Positions 5,793 through 14,513 of a stretch of 48,345 nt of DNA are shown piece by piece. Each line of letters opens with the position of its first letter. The first letter of the stretch is position 1. This DNA comes from an uncultured Eubacterium sp. (GTDB taxonomy: Bacteria; Bacillota; Clostridia; Peptostreptococcales; Anaerovoracaceae), in assembly GCA_902495595.1 (NCBI GenBank), contig CABUXV010000013.1, forward strand, positions 1 through 48,345, in the 5' to 3' direction. The notes under the pieces are model-generated. The model made no database searches and was not told the origin of the DNA. It was given only the letters and a program-made list of their open reading frames with translations. Position numbers and translations under genes: made by a program.

Positions 5793-8462
5793 TTATTTCA
5801 ATTCATACCAATTAGAACCTTCATTAAGGTCTGCTTTTAATTTTACTGCGAGTTTATATGCATTCTCCATATTTTCGGTTAAAAGTTTTTTTACGGTATC
5901 TTTCTCATCCTCGTAAGTATTTATTATAAGCTCGTCGTGAACCTGCAGTATGAGCTTTGATTTAAGGCCTTTTTCCTTTATCGCCTTATATACTTTTATC
6001 ATTGCGATTTTTATTATATCCGCTGCGCTTCCCTGTATAGGCGTGTTCATCGCAAGCCTTTCACCTACTTGTCTGACCATATAACCGGTCGCCATGATTT
6101 CTTTTATATATCGTTTTCTTCCCATCAGTGTTGATACATAACCTTTTTCTTTACATAGCTTTACCTGTTCATCCATAAAAGACTTTACAGCAGCATGTTT
6201 TTCAAAATAAGCAGAAATATATTCATCGGCTTCTTTTCTGGTTATGTTAAGTTCCGTGGAAAGTCCAAACCCGCTCATACCGTATATTACGCCGAAATTT
6301 ACAGCTTTTGCCCTGCTTCTTTCCTCTATTGTTATTTCATTTTCGGGGATGCCTAAAACCCGGGATGCCGTTGCCCTGTGAATATCTTCTCCATTGTTAA
6401 AAGAGTCTATCAGTGATTCGTCATTTGACATATGAGCGAGAACTCTTAGTTCTATCTGAGAATAATCGGCGCCCATTAAAATACATTTTTCATTTTCGGG
6501 AACAAAAGCTTTTCTCAGTTTTCTGCCCATTTCCTGCCTTATAGGTATATTCTGCAGATTAGGCTCCGTACAGCTTATTCTCCCTGTTGTAGTGACGGTC
6601 TGATTAAAATGTGCATGAACTTTCCCGTCTTCACTGTTTATAAGAGGTATAAGTCCGTCTACATAAGTGCTCTTAAGCTTTGAGACTGTCCTGTACTCTA
6701 AGATTAAAGGAAGAATTGGATGTTTATCCTTTATTCTCTCAAGTATATCTGCGCTTGTAGAATAGCCTCTCTTTGTTTTCTTTCCTGCAGGAAGACCCAG
6801 CTTATCAAAAAGTATTTCACCGAGCTGAAAAGGAGAATTTATATTAAAGTGTTCTCCGGCAAAGTCATATATCTGTTCAGTTAAATTGCTTATTTCCTCA
6901 GAAAGAATTTTTCCGAATTCAGAAAGAGTATCCTTATCAGTTTTAAACCCCTCTTTTTCCATTGCAGCCATTACTTCTATCAATGGCAGCTCCACATTAT
7001 AAAATATATTGTCGAGATTTTCTTCATTTATTTTTCTAATCTGGGCTTCTTTTAAATTCAATACAGCAGAGCAGACTTTAAACCCATACTCCATATAGCT
7101 TTCAGCCAAGTCAGAGAACATATCAACCTGACCGTTCTGAAGTATAAATTCTTTTTCATCTTCCACCGTAATATGAAGATATTCGTTTGAAAGCGCCGAT
7201 AAACTGTAATTGCTCCTTCCCGAATCAATTACATACTGAGCTATCTCAGTGTCAAAGGAAGTGTTGAACTTGGTTATGCCATTGCACATGAACATATAGT
7301 AATATTTCTTAAGTCCATGACCTGCCATTGATATATCCTGTCTCTCAAACCATTTGAAAAAACCGGATAAAGATGTGCAGTCAAAATAATAATAACTATT
7401 GCAGTTAATGGCTGCCACTCCTTCTATAACCGGCGCCGTAATATGATTGTAATCTCCAAACACCTTTATTACAGTCTCGCCTTTAAAATCTATATTTTCA
7501 AGCAGTGAATCCTCTTTAACCAAAACGCGTTCAAATCCGGACGTATCTTTTATAACTACAGATTCATCAATATTCTTATCGGAAAAATCACTATTATTTT
7601 TTACATTTAAATTTTTAAGAAATTTATTAAACTCAAGCTTTGAATATATTTCAATAAGTTTATCGTAGTCCGGCGTCTCAATAAGATATTCCTGAAAATC
7701 GATTTCCATAGGAATATTTACATTTATTGTAGCAAGTCTTTTGCTCATTACTGCCATCTGTGAATTTTCTTCAATTTTATTTCTCACTCCCTTTGGAGTT
7801 ATATTTTCAATATTCAGCAGCAGGTTTTCTATATTTCCGAATTCAAGAATAAGTTTTGAAGCAGTCTTTTCACCAACTCCCGGTACTCCCGGTATATTGT
7901 CTGATTGGTCCCCCATAAGACCTTTGTAATCTATAAACTGGTCAGGTGTGAACCCGTATTTTTCAATCATGGCGTTCTTATCATACATCTCAAATTCAGA
8001 GACGCCTTTTTTTGTTATGATTACTTTCGTAACATCTGTTGCCAGCTGAAGTTCATCTTTATCACCTGTTATGATATAAGGTTCCAGTCCTTCTTCTTCG
8101 GCTCTTTTGGCAATGGTTCCTATAATATCATCTGCTTCGAATCCTTCGATTTCTATCTGTTTTATATTCATCGCCTTAAGAATATCTTTAAGAATAGGAA
8201 TCTGCATGGCAAGCTCCGGCGGCATTTTCTTTCGTCCCGCTTTATAGTCTTCATATTCTTTATGCCTGAAAGTTGGAGCTTTCATATCAAAAGCTATTGC
8301 CATATGCGTTGGCTCATAATCTTTTTTAATCTTCTCCATCATGTTTATAAAGCCGAATATGCCCTGAGTAAATATTCCTTCTTTGGTTATCATTGGATTT
8401 CTCATTGCATAATAAGCCCTGTTTATTAAGCTGTTTCCGTCAATTATAGCTATTCTGTTCAT
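5793..8462 (-). CDS. polA: DNA polymerase I
   Basis: This is an 889-residue, full-length Pol I. The 5'-3' nuclease domain spans about 1-290 (IDGNSLINRAYYA, then GFEADDIIGT, then DYKGLMGDQSDNIPGVPGVG). The polymerase domain spans about 480-889. Motif A is DYSQIELR with the metal Asp at about 666; motif B has Arg715, Lys719 and Tyr727; motif C is VHDE with Asp843. The middle 3'-5' exonuclease domain lacks a visible D-x-E motif and looks degenerate, as in Bacillus. The protein acts in Okazaki fragment maturation and repair. Its SD is inside the end of the P1 peptidase gene, whose TAA touches the polA ATG. Confidence 0.97.
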   Translation of the reverse strand: MNRIAIIDGNSLINRAYYAMRNPMITKEGIFTQGIFGFINMMEKIKKDYEPTHMAIAFDMKAPTFRHKEYEDYKAGRKKMPPELAMQIPILKDILKAMNIKQIEIEGFEADDIIGTIAKRAEEEGLEPYIITGDKDELQLATDVTKVIITKKGVSEFEMYDKNAMIEKYGFTPDQFIDYKGLMGDQSDNIPGVPGVGEKTASKLILEFGNIENLLLNIENITPKGVRNKIEENSQMAVMSKRLATINVNIPMEIDFQEYLIETPDYDKLIEIYSKLEFNKFLKNLNVKNNSDFSDKNIDESVVIKDTSGFERVLVKEDSLLENIDFKGETVIKVFGDYNHITAPVIEGVAAINCNSYYYFDCTSLSGFFKWFERQDISMAGHGLKKYYYMFMCNGITKFNTSFDTEIAQYVIDSGRSNYSLSALSNEYLHITVEDEKEFILQNGQVDMFSDLAESYMEYGFKVCSAVLNLKEAQIRKINEENLDNIFYNVELPLIEVMAAMEKEGFKTDKDTLSEFGKILSEEISNLTEQIYDFAGEHFNINSPFQLGEILFDKLGLPAGKKTKRGYSTSADILERIKDKHPILPLILEYRTVSKLKSTYVDGLIPLINSEDGKVHAHFNQTVTTTGRISCTEPNLQNIPIRQEMGRKLRKAFVPENEKCILMGADYSQIELRVLAHMSNDESLIDSFNNGEDIHRATASRVLGIPENEITIEERSRAKAVNFGVIYGMSGFGLSTELNITRKEADEYISAYFEKHAAVKSFMDEQVKLCKEKGYVSTLMGRKRYIKEIMATGYMVRQVGERLAMNTPIQGSAADIIKIAMIKVYKAIKEKGLKSKLILQVHDELIINTYEDEKDTVKKLLTENMENAYKLAVKLKADLNEGSNWYELK

Positions 8463-9431
8463 TTATTCACCTTTAATATCCTTTATGGATTTGAATCCGT
8501 AAGCAGATTCCGCATTCATTACACCGCTGTTTATAGCCTTGGCCATAACATAAGCTCCCAAATCACCTAAAGCGTCATGATTCACTTCAACCGTTCCTTT
8601 TGCAAGATAAAATACAGTATCCCCGTCTGCAGATGTATGCACAGGTTTTATGGCGGCGGCATAACCATTATGAGCCATTGATGCTAGCTTATTACACTGA
8701 TTTTTATCAAGTTTTGCATTGGTTATAATACAGCCTATTGTAGTATTTCCCGTAAATACATTGCGCCTGCGCTCTATGGATTCCCACATTACTCGCCTCG
8801 TATTATCAAGACTTCTTCCGTCCTTCGAAAGCATCCCTGCTATTTGAGCTCCCGTATCGGCATCATAAACATCTCCCAGACAATTTACAACAGCCACAGC
8901 ACCTATTTTAAGTTTTCCTATTTCTACGGCATAAAACCCCAATCCGCCTTTCATAGTTCTTTCAGGTCCCGCAAATTTTCCTACGGTTGCTCCCGTGCCG
9001 GCTCCGTAATTGCCCATTTCGGGCTGATTTCTTTCTGAATTTACGCAAGCCTTATATCCCATATCTGCATCCGGTCTGCATTTGAAGTCTCCTGCGATGA
9101 GATCGAATATACAAGCGCCTGATACTATCGGCACCTTTCCGATTCCCACGTCAAATCCTATATTTCTCTCCTCAAGATACTTCATCGCTCCGCTGGCAGA
9201 ATCAAGACCGTAGGCGCTTCCTCCGGAAAGCATTATGCCATATACTTCCTCACAGAATTTTACAGGTGATAAAAGGTCGGTTTCCCTGGTAGCAGGTCCG
9301 CCGCCTCTTACATCTACTCCTCCTGCTGCTCCCTTTGGGCACAATATTGCAGTGCACCCTGTACCGCCTTTTTCATCCTGGGCGTTTCCTATACTGAATC
9401 CTTGTATTTCGTTTATGTTTATCTCTCTCAT
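8463..9431 (-). CDS. P1 family (S58, DmpA/NylC-like) peptidase
   Basis: This 322-residue protein belongs to the N-terminal-nucleophile P1 family, which includes DmpA aminopeptidase and nylon oligomer hydrolase. The family core is seen in VDVRGGGPATRETDLL (39-54), LSGGSAYGLDSASG (68-81) and YGAGTGATVGK (142-152). GNTTIG at 228-233 resembles the Asn-Thr self-cleavage site of NylC, so N229/T230 is the predicted processing point. The natural substrate is unknown. It lies between the FNT transporter gene and polA with gaps of 9 and 0 bases, so all are probably co-transcribed. The SD is weak. Confidence 0.9.
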   Translation of the reverse strand: MREININEIQGFSIGNAQDEKGGTGCTAILCPKGAAGGVDVRGGGPATRETDLLSPVKFCEEVYGIMLSGGSAYGLDSASGAMKYLEERNIGFDVGIGKVPIVSGACIFDLIAGDFKCRPDADMGYKACVNSERNQPEMGNYGAGTGATVGKFAGPERTMKGGLGFYAVEIGKLKIGAVAVVNCLGDVYDADTGAQIAGMLSKDGRSLDNTRRVMWESIERRRNVFTGNTTIGCIITNAKLDKNQCNKLASMAHNGYAAAIKPVHTSADGDTVFYLAKGTVEVNHDALGDLGAYVMAKAINSGVMNAESAYGFKSIKDIKGE

Positions 9432-9440
9432 ATATTTTCT

Positions 9441-10262
9441 CTATTTCAGTTTTTTATTTGTTATCCAGTAAATAATACCTACAAACATTCCTCCACCTAC
9501 TATGTTGCCCAATGTTACGGGAATTAAATTTTTTAACACAAAATTTCCCGCTGTAAGAACAGAGGTATCCACTCCTGCAAGCTGAACAAAAGCATCATTT
9601 CCCGAGGCTGCTATTCCCGCCGGTATAAAATACATATTCGCAACGCTGTGTTCAAATCCCGACAGCACAAACAGCCCAATGCAGAACCATATGGAAAAAA
9701 TCTTGCTTACGGTTTCGTGAGCTCCCGTTGCCATCCATACGGCAAGACATACCAGCCAGTTACACATAATTCCCAGTACAAAAGCTCTGCCAAAATCAAG
9801 GCTTACCTTCGAAACCGCCGTTTTTACAACAGCAGCCCCAAGAAGACCTCCGCCGCTTTCCCAAAGACCCGAGCAGCTCATAAATGCAACTATTACTAAA
9901 GATCCTATAAGGTTTCCTATGTATACTATTCCCCAGTTTCTAAGCATTCCCGAAACTTTTATCTTTCTTTCCAAAACGCCTGTTATCATCAGACAGTTTC
10001 CTGTAAACAGCTCTGCTCCGCACATGACTACCATCATTAACCCTACAGGAAATACTGCGGCAGAAACAAGTTTTCCCAGTCCGAGAGTCGCTGTATCTGA
10101 AGTAAGATTAAAGGATGCCATAGCCGATGCCTGAGCCCCGAAAGCTATATATGCTCCAGCAAGAACTGCCAGAATCAGAAGTTTCCAAAATGAACCCGAT
10201 GCCTTTCCTATACTGGCATCCGATGTTTTTTCCAAAATTTCAACCGAAGATAATGTGCTCAA
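9441..10262 (-). CDS. Formate/nitrite transporter (FNT) family channel
   Basis: This 273-residue membrane protein of the FocA/NirC/FdhC family has six hydrophobic segments. Family hallmarks are AGAYIAFG in helix 1, CGAELFTGN (the broken helix 2 motif) and GFEHSVANMYFIP (the second broken helix with the central histidine). FNT channels are pentamers moving formate, nitrite, hydrosulfide or lactate; formate is likely in a fermenter but this is inferred. The start codon is TTG at 10262, 7 bases after GAGGGGG. It follows the htpG terminator immediately and leads the P1 peptidase-polA-coaE group. The stop is TAG. Confidence 0.93.
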   Translation of the reverse strand: MSTLSSVEILEKTSDASIGKASGSFWKLLILAVLAGAYIAFGAQASAMASFNLTSDTATLGLGKLVSAAVFPVGLMMVVMCGAELFTGNCLMITGVLERKIKVSGMLRNWGIVYIGNLIGSLVIVAFMSCSGLWESGGGLLGAAVVKTAVSKVSLDFGRAFVLGIMCNWLVCLAVWMATGAHETVSKIFSIWFCIGLFVLSGFEHSVANMYFIPAGIAASGNDAFVQLAGVDTSVLTAGNFVLKNLIPVTLGNIVGGGMFVGIIYWITNKKLK

Positions 10263-10283
10263 TTATATTCCCCCTCTTTTCAT

Positions 10284-10317
10284 AAAAAATACCTGCACGG
10301 CTTAATTGCCATGCAGG
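10284..10317 (-). terminator. Terminator of htpG
   Basis: CCTGCACGGC (10292-10301) and GCCATGCAGG (10308-10317) form a 10-bp stem with a 6-base loop and a T-rich tail (TATTTTTT) on the minus strand. It lies between the htpG stop and the SD of the FNT gene. Confidence 0.88.
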
Positions 10318-10335
10318 CTAAATTATATCATATAC

Positions 10336-12243
10336 CTATTGCTTTGTCATTAACTGACAAACCTCATTTGAAAATTCAACCGGGTCTTCTATAGGAAGCC
10401 CTTCTATAAGCAAAGCCTGAGAGTAAAGCAGTTTTGCATAAGCTCCCACCCTTTCCTTATCGCTTTCAAAGGCGCTGCTTAAAGCATCAAAAATAGGATG
10501 ATTTGCATTTATTTCAAGCACACGTTCCGCCTTAACTTTATCATCGACAGGCATCGAATTAAGTACTTTCTCCATTTCTATGGAAAGACCGCCTTTAGCG
10601 GTAAGGCATACAGGATGACTCTTGAGCCTCTGGGTAAGCCGTACTTCTGAAACTTTATCACCTAAAGCATCTTTCATGTACTGAAGCATATCCTTACTTT
10701 CTTCAATCTGTTTTTCCGCCTTTTCTTTTTCTTCCTTTGATTCTTCCAAATCTAAATCATCTGCCGACACTGACTTAAATTCTTTTTCATCAAAATCATG
10801 CAGAATCTGCAGGGCAAATTCATCTATATCATCAGTCAGATAAAGTATTTCATACCCCTTATCTTTGAGAAGCTCCGTCTGCGGCAGTTTATCTATTTTA
10901 TCCGTGCTCTCACCGCTTGCATAGTATATATTCTTCTGCTCCGGATTCATCCTGCTCACATATTCAGACAAAGTAACAAGAGCCTTTTCTTTTGAAGAAT
11001 AAAACATAACCAGATCTTTAAGCATTTCTTTATTTACGCCATAGCTGTCATAAAGTCCGTATTTAAGCTGCAGCCCGAAATTCTTGAAAAACTCCAGGTA
11101 TTTTTCTCTGTCTGTATTCAGCATAGATAAAAGCTCGCTCTTTATCTTCTTTTCAAGTCTCTTTGCGATGGCTTTAAGCTGTCTGTCATGCTGCAGGGTT
11201 TCCCTGGAAATATTAAGGGACAAATCCTGCGAATCAACAAGACCTTTGACAAAACTGAAATAATCAGGCAAAAGGTCAGCGCATTTATCCATGATAAGAA
11301 CTCCCGAAGAATAAAGCTGCAAACCTTTCTCGTAATCTTTTGTATAATAATTATACGGAGCTTTTCCAGGTATAAACAAAAGCGACGTATAGCTGACTAC
11401 TCCTTCTACATTGGTATGAATAACTTTTGCCGGGTCTGTAAAGTCATAGAATTTTTCTTTATAAAAATTGTTGTAGTCCTCTTCCTTAAGTTCACTTTTG
11501 CTCTTCTTCCACAGAGGAACCATACTGTTTAATGTTTCCAGTTCAAAATACGACTCATATTCCTGGTCTTTAGGTTCTTTCTCCTCATCTCCGGCCTTGA
11601 TTCTATGTTTTTCAGCCATCATCTGAATAGGGTAATGTATATAATCCGAATACTTCTTAACAAGACCTCTTATCTGATATTCATCTAAATATTCACTGTA
11701 TTTTTCATCTTCTGTATCTTCTTTTAACGTAAGAGTTATTTCTGTTCCGCAGCTGTCCTTTGATGCTTCTTTTATGGTATATCCGTCAGCTCCTTCCGAT
11801 TCCCACTCATACGCCTCATCACTTCCGAATGCTTTGCTTAAAACCTTAACTTTATCGCTTACCATAAAAGCAGAATAAAATCCAACACCAAACTGACCTA
11901 TAATATCAATCTCTTCTTTTTTGTCCATTTCGGATTTAAAATCAAGAGAGCCGCTCTTAGCAATAGTACCAAGATTTTTTTCAAGCTCTTCCTTATTCAT
12001 CCCCATACCATTATCTATGATTTTAAGAGTTCCGGCATCCTTATCAGCTTCAATTTTAATATAAAAATCATCTCTGGAAATACCTGTATTGCCTTCGGTT
12101 AAACTGTGATAATAAAGCTTATCTATCGCATCGCTTGCATTTGATATAAGCTCTCTTAAGAAAATTTCCTTATGAGTATAGATAGAGTTAATCATTAAAT
12201 CCAAAAGTCTTTTAGACTCTGCTTTAAACTGCTTTTTTGCCAT
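10336..12243 (-). CDS. htpG: Hsp90-family chaperone HtpG
   Basis: This is a 635-residue ATP-dependent homodimeric chaperone. The N-terminal GHKL ATPase shows FLRELISNASDAIDKL (ATP/Mg site), DNGMGM and GQFGVGFYSAF. The middle domain carries SRETLQHD with the catalytic-loop arginine. The C-terminal dimerisation domain ends in QLMTKQ, without the eukaryotic MEEVD. The start is placed at the fifth codon of the open frame (MAKKQF), because GAAAGGAT lies about 9 bases before it, while the first ATG overlaps that SD. It is transcribed alone from the CIRCE-bearing promoter. Confidence 0.97.
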   Translation of the reverse strand: MAKKQFKAESKRLLDLMINSIYTHKEIFLRELISNASDAIDKLYYHSLTEGNTGISRDDFYIKIEADKDAGTLKIIDNGMGMNKEELEKNLGTIAKSGSLDFKSEMDKKEEIDIIGQFGVGFYSAFMVSDKVKVLSKAFGSDEAYEWESEGADGYTIKEASKDSCGTEITLTLKEDTEDEKYSEYLDEYQIRGLVKKYSDYIHYPIQMMAEKHRIKAGDEEKEPKDQEYESYFELETLNSMVPLWKKSKSELKEEDYNNFYKEKFYDFTDPAKVIHTNVEGVVSYTSLLFIPGKAPYNYYTKDYEKGLQLYSSGVLIMDKCADLLPDYFSFVKGLVDSQDLSLNISRETLQHDRQLKAIAKRLEKKIKSELLSMLNTDREKYLEFFKNFGLQLKYGLYDSYGVNKEMLKDLVMFYSSKEKALVTLSEYVSRMNPEQKNIYYASGESTDKIDKLPQTELLKDKGYEILYLTDDIDEFALQILHDFDEKEFKSVSADDLDLEESKEEKEKAEKQIEESKDMLQYMKDALGDKVSEVRLTQRLKSHPVCLTAKGGLSIEMEKVLNSMPVDDKVKAERVLEINANHPIFDALSSAFESDKERVGAYAKLLYSQALLIEGLPIEDPVEFSNEVCQLMTKQ

Positions 12244-12293
12244 AACAACAATCATCCTTTCATATATATTTTCTTTATTTCATCCGCATTATG

Positions 12294-12320
12294 TTAGCAC
12301 TCAAGTTTTATGAGTGCTAA
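12294..12320 (-). promoter_or_regulatory. CIRCE operator (HrcA site)
   Basis: TTAGCACTC, nine bases, GAGTGCTAA: a perfect 9-9-9 inverted repeat identical to the CIRCE consensus. It lies 50 bases upstream of the htpG ATG, over the expected transcription start, so HrcA binding would block initiation. No hrcA gene is in the window. Confidence 0.95.
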
Positions 12321-12324
12321 CATA

Positions 12325-12353
12325 ATAATAAGACAAACAAAATCTAAAATCAA
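12325..12353 (-). promoter_or_regulatory. htpG promoter
   Basis: TTGATT (12348-12353) and TATTAT (12325-12330) are 17 bp apart on the minus strand. Initiation would fall at the upstream edge of the CIRCE element. Confidence 0.75.
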
Positions 12354-12439
12354 GGGGGTTTTGACAAATTTTAGGCTTATATGGCAAAAAGAGTTGGAAA
12401 AATCATATAATGATATCTAGTATTGAGTCCTTGCCAAAA

Positions 12440-12800
12440 TCAAATTCTGAAAAAAAGGTGTTTTTATGCTCGATTTTCAGAATTTTTTATTTTATGTAAA
12501 CCTATAATTGTACTTTCCAACAAATTAATTAGTTTAATCTATAGAATACCAGCATATAAATTATAAAAATTTCTATTTAATATGATTTCATCCAATATAT
12601 TTCATGCTTTTATTGGATAGATGATATCTTTGAGAACTATTTTCTGAAAATCATAGTTTAAAAAGGATATTTTTCAGAAAAAATTTGTTTACATAAAACT
12701 TTTAGCTATTAAAAATCCGATTACAGAAATAAAGCGAATAAATATCCTGATTATTGAAACTATGCAAATATGGTAAAATATCCTTTTCTGAAAACTGCCT
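12440..12800. repeat. AT-rich noncoding block with nested inverted repeats
   Basis: No gene is visible here. The motif TTCTGAAAA and its complement recur five times (near 12445, 12475, 12642, 12673 and 12786). AAATTCTGAAAA/TTTTCAGAATTT forms a 12-bp stem with a T-rich flank. AAAAGGATATTTT (12661-12673) is inverted at 12773-12785. TTTTATGTAAAC (about 12490) is inverted near 12687. ATCCAATA/TATTGGAT forms another hairpin near 12589-12618. This could be a decayed miniature mobile element, a set of operators or a second untranslated RNA. Confidence 0.45.
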
Positions 12801-12814
12801 ATTTTTTTTTTACA

Positions 12815-12962
12815 GCAAAAAAATAATCCCGACATGCCGTCAAGGATATAATTCACACCCTATCTTTCAATAGGGGGGTGCCCTATTTCCGCTTCTGCCG
12901 TCCCCTATTATGCGGGGCTTGACATCCGCTGACGAAAACTCGGACTCCCAATGTCACAATGT
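12815..12962 (-). ncRNA. Probable structured noncoding RNA of unidentified family
   Basis: This GC-richer island in an AT-rich gap has several helices: GACA-TCCG with CGGA-TGTC (12921-12955), a closing helix GTCAAG/CTTGAC (12839-12844 with 12918-12923), CCCC/GGGG (12902-12917) and CACCCTAT/ATAGGG (12856-12876). On the minus strand an extended -10 promoter precedes it, and a short stem followed by ATTATTTTTTT ends it, giving about 150 bases. No SD or open frame fits. The size recalls housekeeping or raiA-like RNAs. I could not match it to 6S, RNase P, SRP RNA or tmRNA. Confidence 0.55.
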
Positions 12963-12969
12963 AGGTTGA

Positions 12970-12978
12970 ATTATAGCA
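12970..12978 (-). promoter_or_regulatory. Extended -10 promoter of the ncRNA
   Basis: TGCTATAAT on the minus strand is a full extended -10 (TGnTATAAT). No good -35 is found at 16-18 bp. Predicted start is near 12962. Confidence 0.55.
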
Positions 12979-13084
12979 CCTCAACGCGCACTTCAGGATT
13001 CAATTCTATTATATGCTGTTTTATTTAAACTAACCTTAACATAATTATAATACAATTATGCAAATTTTCAAGTAGTATATAATG

Positions 13085-13819
13085 CTAAAGCTCAACGGCT
13101 TCCAAATCTATGCTGCAGTTATGATGAACTTTCTGAACATCGTCATTATCTTCAAGTACATCAATCATCTTTTTAAGAGCTTTAATATCGTGCTCATCCT
13201 TTGGCGCAGCCTCCATTGACGGAACGAACTCCACATCCGAATCCACAAATTCATATCCGGCATCTGTAAGAGCACTATGTACATCTGTATAACTTTCCGG
13301 AGCAGTCTGTATTTCATAACTGTCTTCATGAGTTATCATATCTTCCGCACCTGATTCAAGGGCTGTTTCCATCAAAGCGTCTTCATCTATTTCATCTGTT
13401 TTCTCTATAATTAATATTCCTTTTCTTGAAAACATGTAGGACACACATCCCGGAGCCCCAAGGTTTCCGCCGTGTTTGTCAAAAGTCGATCTCACTGCTG
13501 AAGTTGTTCTGTTTCTGTTATCAGTAAGAGCTTCTACTATTACAGCCACGCCTCCTACGCCATAACCTTCAAAACTGAGTTCTTCATAAGTTTCTCCGGC
13601 CAGTTCGCCGGTTCCTTTCTTCACAGCTCTCTTTATGTTATCGTTAGGCATACCTATTGATTTTGCCTTTTCTATAGCAACTCTGAGTGTTGCGTTATAA
13701 TCAGGGTCACCGCCTGCTTTTGCGGCTACTATTATTGCCCTTGCGTATTTTGTAAACATAGCTGCACGCTTGGAATCCTGCGCCGCTTTTCTTCCTGCTA
13801 TTGTCCCGTGTCTTCCCAT
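13085..13819 (-). CDS. yebC: YebC/PmpR (TACO1) family protein
   Basis: This 244-residue protein is full length for the YebC family. The N-terminus MGRHGTIAGRKAAQDSKRA is the family start, and GGDPDYNATLRVAIEKAK and MPNDNIKRAVKKGTGE are highly conserved. Members were described as transcription factors; YebC and mitochondrial TACO1 are now linked to translation of difficult proline-rich stretches (established for some members). The ATG at 13819 follows GGAGGTG. It has its own promoter at 13859-13887. The stop is TAG. Confidence 0.96.
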   Translation of the reverse strand: MGRHGTIAGRKAAQDSKRAAMFTKYARAIIVAAKAGGDPDYNATLRVAIEKAKSIGMPNDNIKRAVKKGTGELAGETYEELSFEGYGVGGVAVIVEALTDNRNRTTSAVRSTFDKHGGNLGAPGCVSYMFSRKGILIIEKTDEIDEDALMETALESGAEDMITHEDSYEIQTAPESYTDVHSALTDAGYEFVDSDVEFVPSMEAAPKDEHDIKALKKMIDVLEDNDDVQKVHHNCSIDLEAVEL

Positions 13820-13858
13820 GGAGACACCTCCTCACCTTAATAATTTTTTCTCTTAAAG

Positions 13859-13887
13859 ATTATACACCCTAAAATATCTAAATTCAA
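13859..13887 (-). promoter_or_regulatory. yebC promoter
   Basis: TTGAAT (13882-13887) and TATAAT (13859-13864) are spaced by 17 bp on the minus strand, just downstream of the tetR stop. The leader is about 35 bases. Confidence 0.75.
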
Positions 13888-13912
13888 GGCGTATGAAAAT
13901 CAAATTGATTAT

Positions 13913-14488
13913 CTATTTCATCATTTCTATTACACCGCCTATGGTTTCACGCACGCTCTTCTCCCAGTCCTCTTCAGGTGTAAGTATTACTATATCTAAA
14001 AAAGCTCCTCCAAACACATTTTTAATCCACTGGCGCGACTGTTTGTTCTTAAACTCCAGTCTCTCCTGTATCTGCTCAACGAGAATCGCTATTTCTTCGT
14101 CAAATGAATTTTTAATCCTGCAGCATTCTTCATCTTCCATCATCATCCTGTAAAAGACAAAAGTCGTATTTTTATATTTCTTTGTAGCTTTAAGCTGAAA
14201 TACCAATATCTTCATAAGACATTCCACAGGGTCTTCCTCAGACATGATATCAACGCTTCCTATTACATCTTTTAAATCCTGAAGTCCATCTTCCATTATA
14301 AGTTTTATTACTTTTTCTTTATTCCCGAAATAATTAAAAAAAGTACTTCTTGAAATCATTGCTTCTTCACAAATTTTATCTACCGAAGTATTATAGTATC
14401 CGTTTTTTTCAAAATAATGCAGAGAGTCGCGAACAATTTTATTCATGCTCATGACCTTTTTCTTTTCTGTTAAACTTAATTCTTTCAT
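13913..14488 (-). CDS. TetR/AcrR-family regulator
   Basis: This is a regulator of 191 residues. Residues about 15-60 carry the TetR helix-turn-helix (KICEEAMISRSTFFNYFGNKEKV). The C-terminal domain is helical and divergent, so no ligand can be suggested. The start is uncertain: ATG at 14488 (MKELSL) or GTG at 14500; an AGGAAAAGG site serves either. A palindrome at 14514-14534 just upstream is the likely autoregulatory operator. The nearest upstream genes on the strand are the aldolase operon, whose possible terminator lies between, so it may or may not control that operon. Confidence 0.88.
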   Translation of the reverse strand: MKELSLTEKKKVMSMNKIVRDSLHYFEKNGYYNTSVDKICEEAMISRSTFFNYFGNKEKVIKLIMEDGLQDLKDVIGSVDIMSEEDPVECLMKILVFQLKATKKYKNTTFVFYRMMMEDEECCRIKNSFDEEIAILVEQIQERLEFKNKQSRQWIKNVFGGAFLDIVILTPEEDWEKSVRETIGGVIEMMK

Positions 14489-14513
14489 AGGGTCCAGCAC
14501 CTTTTCCTATTTA

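Noticed and set aside
12440..12800. CRISPR array
   Set aside because: The repeats are short, alternate in orientation and lack regular spacers. No cas gene is present, and no CRISPR-like array was seen elsewhere in the window.
12815..12962. Identification of the structured RNA as 6S, RNase P, SRP RNA or tmRNA
   Set aside because: The signature sequences of those RNAs that I know are absent, and the 5' and 3' ends do not form the long closing stem of 6S. It is left as an unidentified family.
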